Assembly (NCBI RefSeq): GCF_009720525.1
Contig: NZ_CP043930.1
Span: 4,868,501 to 4,932,500, forward strand
DNA from: Gimesia benthica
Lineage (GTDB): Bacteria > Planctomycetota > Planctomycetia > Planctomycetales > Planctomycetaceae
Direction: 5' to 3'
Length of the DNA stretch: 64,000 nucleotides
Shown: positions 58,695 to 64,000 of the stretch, one piece after another
Position numbering within the stretch: position 1 is the stretch's first letter
How the letters are laid out: each line of letters opens with the position of its first letter
The notes under the pieces: model-generated
Databases searched by the model: none
What the model was told of the DNA's origin: nothing
The model's input: only the letters and a program-made list of their open reading frames with translations
Position numbers and translations under genes: made by a program

Positions 58695-60191
58695 GTGATT
58701 ACAGATATGGAGTTATGGGGTGAGATCCGTCGACGTGTTCTGACCGGAGAAATCAGTCAACGTGCTGCTCGTGACGAGTACGATATTCACTGGGACACGC
58801 TGCAAAAAATACTGACCTACTCGGAGCCGCCGGGATATCGGCTGACTAAGCCCCGTCCTTCCAAGCTGGAGCCGTTTCTGCCGATCATTCATGAGATTCT
58901 GCAGAACGACCGCAGCGTGCATCGCAAACAGCGCCATACGGGGAAGCGCATCTTCGAACGTCTGCGGGACGAACACGGGTATTCCGGTGGAATCACGATC
59001 GTCCGGGAAGCCATCCGTGACTGGAAAGCCCAGTCCCGCGAGGTTTTCCTGCCGCTCCGCCATCCCCCGGGCGAAGCCCAGGTGGACTTCGGCTTTGCCG
59101 ATGTCTGGCTGGACGGAACACTGACCAAAGTCGCCCTGTTTGTGATGACGTTACCTTATTCGGACGCGATTTTTATCCAGGCCTTTCCCCGGGAATGTAC
59201 GGAAGCCTTTCTGGAAGGACACAAGCGGGCCTTTGAATTTCTGGGCGGTGTACCGCAGCGGATCAGCTATGACAACTCGAAAATCGCAGTAGCCAGTCTG
59301 GTAGGGAACCGTGAGCGAAAAGTAACGACCGAGTTCCTGCGTCTGAAAAGCCACTTTCTGTTTGACGATCATTTCTGTCTGGTACGACGACCGAATGAGA
59401 AAGGCCATGTCGAGCGGTTGCTGGACTATGCCCGCAGCAACTTCCTGGTCCCCGTTCCCCGGGTTGCTTCCCTGGAGACTCTGAACGAGCAGTTAGTGCA
59501 ATGCTGCCGGAACGATCTGCAGCGTCAGTTGCGGGGACAGGCTTCCCCCAAACAGAGCCTGCTGGCGGAAGAACAACGGGAATTCCTGCGGCCCCTGCCA
59601 CAGCAGACGTTCGAAGCCTGCCGACTGGGACAGGCACACGCCGACTCCCTGTCGCTGGTCCGCTTTGATACCAACAGTTACTCGGTTCCCACAAAATACG
59701 CGCATCGTCAGATCACCATCGTGGCCACCATCGCCGAAGTGCGGCTGTTGTTTGAAGAGACGTTAATCGCCCGGCACCAGCGGGACTGGGGACGGGAACA
59801 GACCCGTTTTAACCCGATTCATTACCTGAGTTTACTGGAACGGAAGCCGGGAGGCTTTGATCATGCCCGCCCCCTGGAAGACTGGGATCTGCCGGTCTGT
59901 CTGGGCATTCTCCGCCGTCGGCTGGAAGCCGAACTGCAGTCAGACGGCACGCGGGAGTTCATCAAGGTGCTGCGCCTGCTGGAACACCATCCGTTATCCG
60001 CACTGAAGCGTGCGGTGGAATACGCGCTGGACATTGATGCGACCCGCGCTTCTGCCATTCGCCTGATTCTGGAATACCAGCAGGAGTCACCGCTGACTCT
60101 GTTCAGCCTGGAAGGCCGTCCCCACCTGAAGCTGGTACAGGTGGCACAGACGGATGTTTCTGCTTACCAGTGCCTGTTAATCGGAGGTTAA
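58695..60191 (+). CDS. istA: IS21 family transposase IstA
   Basis: A 498-residue protein. N-terminal HTH (MELWGEIRRRVLTGEISQRA then WDTLQKILTYSEPPGYR), then the DDE core: first Asp in PPGEAQVDFGFADVW, second in RISYDNSKIAV, Glu in RRPNEKGHVERLLDYARS. The C-terminal region includes the beta-rich segment SVPTKYAHRQITIVATIAEV. It cuts and joins the IS ends and works with the IstB ATPase. Length is normal. The stop at 60189-60191 lies just before the istB start. Confidence 0.96.
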   Translation: MITDMELWGEIRRRVLTGEISQRAARDEYDIHWDTLQKILTYSEPPGYRLTKPRPSKLEPFLPIIHEILQNDRSVHRKQRHTGKRIFERLRDEHGYSGGITIVREAIRDWKAQSREVFLPLRHPPGEAQVDFGFADVWLDGTLTKVALFVMTLPYSDAIFIQAFPRECTEAFLEGHKRAFEFLGGVPQRISYDNSKIAVASLVGNRERKVTTEFLRLKSHFLFDDHFCLVRRPNEKGHVERLLDYARSNFLVPVPRVASLETLNEQLVQCCRNDLQRQLRGQASPKQSLLAEEQREFLRPLPQQTFEACRLGQAHADSLSLVRFDTNSYSVPTKYAHRQITIVATIAEVRLLFEETLIARHQRDWGREQTRFNPIHYLSLLERKPGGFDHARPLEDWDLPVCLGILRRRLEAELQSDGTREFIKVLRLLEHHPLSALKRAVEYALDIDATRASAIRLILEYQQESPLTLFSLEGRPHLKLVQVAQTDVSAYQCLLIGG

Positions 60192-60193
60192 AC

Positions 60194-60988
60194 GTGACCA
60201 GAAAACAAACCAAAAGTCTGGTGCTGCTGCAGCACCATCTCAAGAGCCTGAGGCTGCCCACCATCCTCAGAGAATGCGAAAAGATCGCCGCCCGTTGTGC
60301 CACTGACAATGTCGACCATCTGGGATTCCTGTTACAGTTATGTGAACTGGAACTGATTGAACGGGATCGCCGGGCCGCGGAACGACGTCTGAAGGCGGCA
60401 AAGTTCCCGACGTATAAGACCCTGGAAACGTTCGATTTTCAGGCCCAGCCCGGCCTCAATAAACTGCTGGTCAGCGAACTGATGCGGGGTGAGTTTATCG
60501 AGCAGCGGGAGAATATCCTGCTGGTGGGTAATTCCGGCACCGGCAAGACGCACCTGGCAGTCGCCCTGGGGATTGCCGCCTGCGGCCAGGGAAAGCGGGT
60601 CCGCTTTTATCAGGTCACCGAACTGATTACCCAGTTAATGGAAGCCCGCGAACAGCGGGAGTTAACCCGCCTGAAAAAGCAGATCGCGAAACTCGATCTG
60701 CTGATTCTGGATGAACTGGGATATGTCCCCGCCAGTAAACTCGGCTCCGAGTTGCTGTTCGACGTCATCAGCACGGCCTATGAACGTTTCAGCCTGATCG
60801 TAACGACCAATCTGCCCTTTGAAAACTGGACTGAGGTCCTGGGCAGCGAACGGCTGACGGGGGCCACACTCGACCGGCTCACTCATCGCTGCCACATCCT
60901 GGAAACCACTGGTGAAAGTTACCGGTTACAGGACGCCAAACGGCGGCACACAAAAAGCTCAAGCAAGAAACCGCGACTGACGAAATAA
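60194..60988 (+). CDS. istB: IS21 helper ATPase IstB
   Basis: Starts at GTG 60194 with GGAGG upstream, 264 residues. Walker A LLVGNSGTGKTHLAVALGIA, Walker B LLILDELGYVP, sensor 1 LIVTTNLPFENWTEV, and the Arg finger region RLTGATLDRLTHRCHI, all typical of the DnaA-like AAA+ IstB clade. It selects targets and stimulates IstA. Intact. Confidence 0.96.
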   Translation: MTRKQTKSLVLLQHHLKSLRLPTILRECEKIAARCATDNVDHLGFLLQLCELELIERDRRAAERRLKAAKFPTYKTLETFDFQAQPGLNKLLVSELMRGEFIEQRENILLVGNSGTGKTHLAVALGIAACGQGKRVRFYQVTELITQLMEAREQRELTRLKKQIAKLDLLILDELGYVPASKLGSELLFDVISTAYERFSLIVTTNLPFENWTEVLGSERLTGATLDRLTHRCHILETTGESYRLQDAKRRHTKSSSKKPRLTK

Positions 60989-61096
60989 CAAAAGACCACG
61001 CATTCGTCCCCACACAGCCACATCCGGACGAATCCTGCACAGATAGCGCTACGGTTTTCAACCGGCAGGCGCTACGTTTTCTGACCGTTGTTTACA

Positions 61097-61449
61097 TCAT
61101 TGGACTGCCGGGCCGGAGAACGCTCACCACGAACGGCACAGCTTTTGTTCCGGCGAGGCGTTTTGATCCGCATCTGCAGGCCTTCTTCACAATAGAGGCG
61201 ATACACCAGCTTGTGATTCACACGCCAGCCTTCCCGCTGTAACAGGATATGCAGCCGCCGATATCCATAACGCACACGAATGGTGGCCAGTTCGCGCAGT
61301 CGCATCCGCAGCTCGGCCCGTTCATCAAGAACACTCTGGTAACGGTGACTGGCTCGCGGAAAGCCGAGCACCTGGCAGGCACGCCGCTCACTGACTTCGT
61401 AGCAAACCTGAAGTTCCTGCACCAGAGTACGACGACGAGCGGGCCTCAC
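61097..61449 (-). pseudogene. IS-D transposase OrfB, N-terminal part
   Basis: MRPARRRTLVQELQVCYEVS, then [37 protein letters not shown], and LQMRIKTPRRNKSCAVRGER before the frame enters the IS21 end at 61096. The catalytic core is absent. It overlaps OrfA by 4 nt. Confidence 0.9.
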
Positions 61450-61712
61450 AGCTTTTTTTTGAGAACATCCTGGAGCATGCTCTTGTCCAGACTCAGGTCA
61501 GCCACCAGTTGTTTGAGCTTCCGGTTTTCCTCTTCCAGCTGCTTCAGTCTGCGGACTTCAGCGACGCCCAGACCGGCGTATTTCTTCTTCCAGCGGTAAA
61601 ATGTCTGTTCGGTGATCCCCATCTTCCTGACGATCTCCGCCACCGCAGTGCCGGACTCATGCTGCCGCAATGCAAAGGCAATCTGCTCTTCCGAATATCG
61701 TTTCCGTTTCAT
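61446..61712 (-). CDS. IS-D transposase OrfA
   Basis: 88 residues from ATG 61712: [36 protein letters not shown] and the coiled coil [20 protein letters not shown]. Intact, but its OrfB partner is broken. Confidence 0.88.
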   Translation of the reverse strand: MKRKRYSEEQIAFALRQHESGTAVAEIVRKMGITEQTFYRWKKKYAGLGVAEVRRLKQLEEENRKLKQLVADLSLDKSMLQDVLKKKL

Positions 61713-61799
61713 GCTGTCTGATCCTCCCACGAAAAATACAAGATAACAAAATCTCTCGCATTCCGCATGGATCAAGAATCGGGGAGAAGGTCAGTAAAT

Positions 61800-62639
61800 T
61801 CATCCCTGGCGCGCCAGGGATGAATTTTTCGCGAACTCCACCGGGGTCTGATTTCCCAGCGAGCTGTGTGGGCGGTTTTCGTTATAGTCCAGCCGCCACT
61901 GGTCAATTTGTTCCTGTGCGTCTGCCAGGCTTAAAAACCAATGCTGGTTTAGACACTCCTGGCGAACTCGCCCGTTGAACGATTCAATATACGCATTGTC
62001 GGTTGGTTTTCCCAGTCGACTGAAATCCAGAGTCACTTTGTTGAAGTAAGCCCACCAGTCCAGACTCTTCGAAATGAACAACTCAGGGCCGTTATCTACA
62101 CGGATTGACTGGGGACAGCCTCGAGCCTCTTTGATGCGATCCAGAGCTTTCACCACGTCATCTCCTGTCAGTCGGGTTCCCACCTGAATGGCCAGACTCT
62201 CACGACTAAAGTTATCGACTAACGTCAACAGCCGAAACCGCTGCCCATTAAACAGCTGATCGGCCATAAAGTCCATACTCCAACTCTCATTGGTGCGACT
62301 GACTTGCTCACGTGTTTTCCGAACCTGACAGCTCCGATTCCGCCGGGGGCGTTTTCGCCGCATTTGCAGGCCTTCTTCGACATAGAGCCGATACACCAGC
62401 TTGTGATTCACATGCCAGCCTTCCCGCTGTAACAGGATATGTAACCGCCGATAACCGTAATGCACGCGGGTACCGGCCAGATCACGTAACCGGATTCGTA
62501 ATTCGGTCCTCTCGTCTCGAACACTTTTGTAGCGGTGGCTGGCTCGTGGAAAATTCAACGCCCTGCAAACACGACGTTCGCTTTGGGAATAACCTGCCTG
62601 AAGCCGTTTCACCACTACGCGACGACGATCAGACCTCAT
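61800..62639 (-). CDS. IS-A copy 3 transposase OrfB (DDE)
   Basis: A 279-residue protein nearly identical to the IS-A copy 1 OrfB, with DDE residues in [20 protein letters not shown] and [11 protein letters not shown]. One extra residue ([11 protein letters not shown] versus [10 protein letters not shown]) next to the second catalytic Asp comes from a 3-bp insertion. It may affect activity. The C-terminal end is unaffected by the IS-D insertion, which lies just beyond the stop. Confidence 0.92.
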   Translation of the reverse strand: MRSDRRRVVVKRLQAGYSQSERRVCRALNFPRASHRYKSVRDERTELRIRLRDLAGTRVHYGYRRLHILLQREGWHVNHKLVYRLYVEEGLQMRRKRPRRNRSCQVRKTREQVSRTNESWSMDFMADQLFNGQRFRLLTLVDNFSRESLAIQVGTRLTGDDVVKALDRIKEARGCPQSIRVDNGPELFISKSLDWWAYFNKVTLDFSRLGKPTDNAYIESFNGRVRQECLNQHWFLSLADAQEQIDQWRLDYNENRPHSSLGNQTPVEFAKNSSLARQG

Positions 62640-62902
62640 ACCTTTCCCTGGACGACATCCAGCAGCATCTTCTTATCGAGGCTGAGATCGGCCACGAGCT
62701 GTTTCAGCTTCTTGTTTTCTTCCTCGAGTTGCTTCAGGCGACGCAACTCAGCTACTCCCATCCCGGCGTATTTCTTTTTCCAGCGATAGAAGGTCTGTTC
62801 GGAAATCCCCATCTTGCGGGTCACTTCCGCCACTGTGCTTCCTGATTCAGCCTGGCGTAAAGCGAAGGCGATTTGTTCTTCTGTGTAGCGTTTTCGTTTC
62901 AT
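62636..62902 (-). CDS. IS-A copy 3 transposase OrfA
   Basis: 88 residues from ATG 62902, like the OrfA of copy 1 except for a few substitutions (for example AESGST for AESGTT). Overlaps OrfB by 4 nt. HTH and coiled coil intact. Confidence 0.9.
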   Translation of the reverse strand: MKRKRYTEEQIAFALRQAESGSTVAEVTRKMGISEQTFYRWKKKYAGMGVAELRRLKQLEEENKKLKQLVADLSLDKKMLLDVVQGKV

Positions 62903-63011
62903 AGATCTGATCCTTTTCCTGAATACAAGATAACAAAATCTCTCGCATTCCGCATGGATCAAGAATCGGAGAGAAGGTCAATCCGTCGCACGTCTTAGTA
63001 GCCTACTGCTT

Positions 63012-63290
63012 GACTTGTCTCAGCTATGCACCAGCTTGAGACAAGAGATTTCAGGCTAGTTATGCCTTGTCTCATCACATTGCAAACTCCTGAGGCGTCC
63101 GGTTACCAACACGTTGCGGGGACACCGTTAGTTTTTTTACTGAAAATCCAGCTTTTATCTGGATATCTTCTAACAACAAGAGCCAGTTCTGTTTTAGACA
63201 TTTCTGTAGCAGTCGTATGTTAAACGATTAAATAAACGCAATATTTGTAGACTCTCCGGGACAATTGAAGTCGAACTACACTTTCTAATG
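63012..63290 (-). pseudogene. Highly decayed IS-D-like relic
   Basis: The plus-strand text tracks the IS-D left end region at nucleotide level with many substitutions and small gaps: for example GCAAACTCCTGAGGCGTCC near 63081 and 63101 versus the same phrase near 58330, followed by recognisable ACATTTCTGTAGCAGTCG and AATAAACGCA. No open frame survives. It is much older than the neighbouring IS copies. Confidence 0.7.
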
Positions 63291-63432
63291 AAGATCGATG
63301 CCAATGTTCCACATGGTTTTGTCTCCTTGATAGAGTGATCAGGTCAGGGATAACTGGCTCACTCATCTTAGCGATTTAGGGAACAGGATTGAAACGGCGG
63401 TCATAGTATCAGGTCAATGAACTGACTTTTTA

Positions 63433-64000
63433 TTACTTAGAACTCAAGTTTAAACTTATTACACCTGTCTCTAAATATTTAGGGGTTGAATCATAAAAAG
63501 GGTTTAGTACTGTTGCTTTTAATGTCAACATTTTGTTCTGTCCAACCAAAACTATTGTTCCGCGGTTTCTATTTACTAACGTTGAATTAATTATGGTGCC
63601 GTTATTTTTAGTGAGAGTTTCAAAAGGAGAAGGGGTTTTAAATGCAGAAGGAACATCAGAAAAAGAAGACGCGAGATTCGAGTCGACTCTGGGTATCCTA
63701 AGTTCGTGTGATTTTTTCATTTTAAGTTGTACTTGTTTATTTTTTAACACTTCAGTGCTATCACGTTTGTCTATTCCATCTTCTTTTTTTTCTCCCCAAG
63801 TACCACCCGAAACCCTTTGATATAAACATGGTTTTTAGGTGGAAGATATCCAACTTTACTCCCAACAAGTGAACTCCCGCCTGGTCGATCCCCTTTAAGC
63901 TGCAGCTGATTCTCTTCTATATTTGAAACGTTAAAGGATTTAATCATATGTGTGCTTACTTGATTTGGAAGATTTCCTCTTAGGTTTTTTTTTCCACAAT
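63433..64000 (-). pseudogene. C-terminal part of a possible FGE/SUMF1-like protein, frameshifted and cut by window end
   Basis: Reading leftward from the window edge, one frame gives NVSNIEENQLQLKGDRPGGS and SLVGSKVGYLPPKNHVYIKG then FRVVLGE. RPGGS and GFRVV resemble the closing motifs of formylglycine-generating-enzyme-like domains. At an A8 tract (minus strand, about 63785-63792) the frame must change to continue as KKEDGIDKRDSTEVLKNKQV and the open segment ending at 63433. The stop-containing alternative ends the first frame soon after. Family call is tentative. The 63291-63432 stretch holds no gene. Confidence 0.35.

Larger units (their letters stand above)
58551..61096 (+). mobile_element. 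IS21-family insertion sequence, 2546 bp
   Basis: Ends TGTAAACAACGGCCAGAAAA at 58551 and the inverted repeat TTTTCTGACCGTTGTTTACA at 61096. The inner GTAGCGCCTGCCGG/CCGGCAGGCGCTAC is also inverted, and a second GTAGCGCC copy follows at the left, like the multiple terminal repeats of IS21. It contains istA and istB. No target duplication is visible because flanking IS-D sequence has been lost. Confidence 0.95.
58249..61793 (-). mobile_element. IS-D (IS3 family, IS407-like), split by an IS21-family element
   Basis: Ends TGACCTTGCCCCCAACTCTG at 58249 and GGGGAGAAGGTCA at 61793, with GTAA target duplication in IS-A copy 3. It is related to but distinct from IS-A (OrfA and OrfB differ at many positions). 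An IS21-type element at 58551-61096 has replaced the middle of OrfB. Confidence 0.9.
58198..62980 (-). mobile_element. IS-A copy 3 (IS3 family), split by IS-D
   Basis: The left 51 bp (58198-58248) and the right 1187 bp (61794-62980) together make an IS-A. Between them is IS-D, flanked by a GTAA direct repeat (58245-58248 and 61794-61797). OrfA and OrfB remain intact in the right part. The outer flanks are GTTG and ATCC, so no target duplication for the outer element. Confidence 0.9.

Overview
The window looks like a planctomycete chromosome, most likely a Gimesia/Planctomyces-type member of Planctomycetota. This is inferred from gene content and was not tested by a search. The signs are a TPR-TolQ-TolR-TolR operon, YHS/CxxC repeat proteins, a BufA2-like/MNIO/DUF2063 operon, and a mobile module with DUF1257 and DUF2997 genes. 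Two very different parts meet at a tRNA-Ser(CGA) gene at 26187-26271.

Positions 1-26186 are orderly core chromosome. From left to right: a truncated amidase lipoprotein; a bufferin-type metallophore operon read leftward (Cys-rich Tat lipoprotein, MNIO/DUF692 enzyme, DUF2063 partner) with a terminator after the precursor gene; a thioredoxin-fold protein and a triple YHS/CxxC protein; housekeeping genes (Ogt-type alkyltransferase, PLP aminotransferase, VanZ-like protein, glucose-6-phosphate dehydrogenase, IspG, TPR lipoprotein, GNAT and Nudix enzymes, PIN/TRAM protein); and a five-gene leftward operon of two TPR proteins, a TolQ/ExbB-type channel and two ExbD/TolR proteins, closed by a terminator.

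Positions 26187 to about 45700 look like an integrative element in the tRNA-Ser gene: a tyrosine recombinase, a large serine recombinase, small accessory genes, GYF-domain membrane proteins, and then the most interesting module. That module combines a Ycf35-like DUF1257 gene, DUF2997, a TOPRIM protein, a Ycf46-like AAA+ ATPase, a helical protein of unknown function and several small proteins with a compact ubiquitin-like conjugation set: a MoaD/Ub-fold protein, an E2-like protein fused to a long RING/treble-clef-like cysteine region, a JAB/JAMM peptidase and a ThiF/E1-like enzyme. Two insertions hit this module. A serine-recombinase element split the first DUF1257 gene and carries its own intact DUF1257. 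A 2406-bp group II intron with a reverse transcriptase/HNH protein sits in the AAA+ gene between Walker A and Walker B; precise removal restores a 498-codon frame.

Positions 45770-64000 are an AT-richer graveyard of nested insertion sequences (IS3-family elements called here IS-A, IS-B, IS-C and IS-D, plus one IS21-family element) interspersed with secreted or membrane cargo genes: a PMT-like glycosyltransferase with a GATase-like C-terminus, a lipoprotein with DUF1573-like repeats, a small cysteine-rich secreted protein and an anchored exported protein. Target duplications and an uninterrupted second copy let part of the insertion order be read directly. No CRISPR array or rRNA was seen. The far end of the integrative element is not recognisable in the window.
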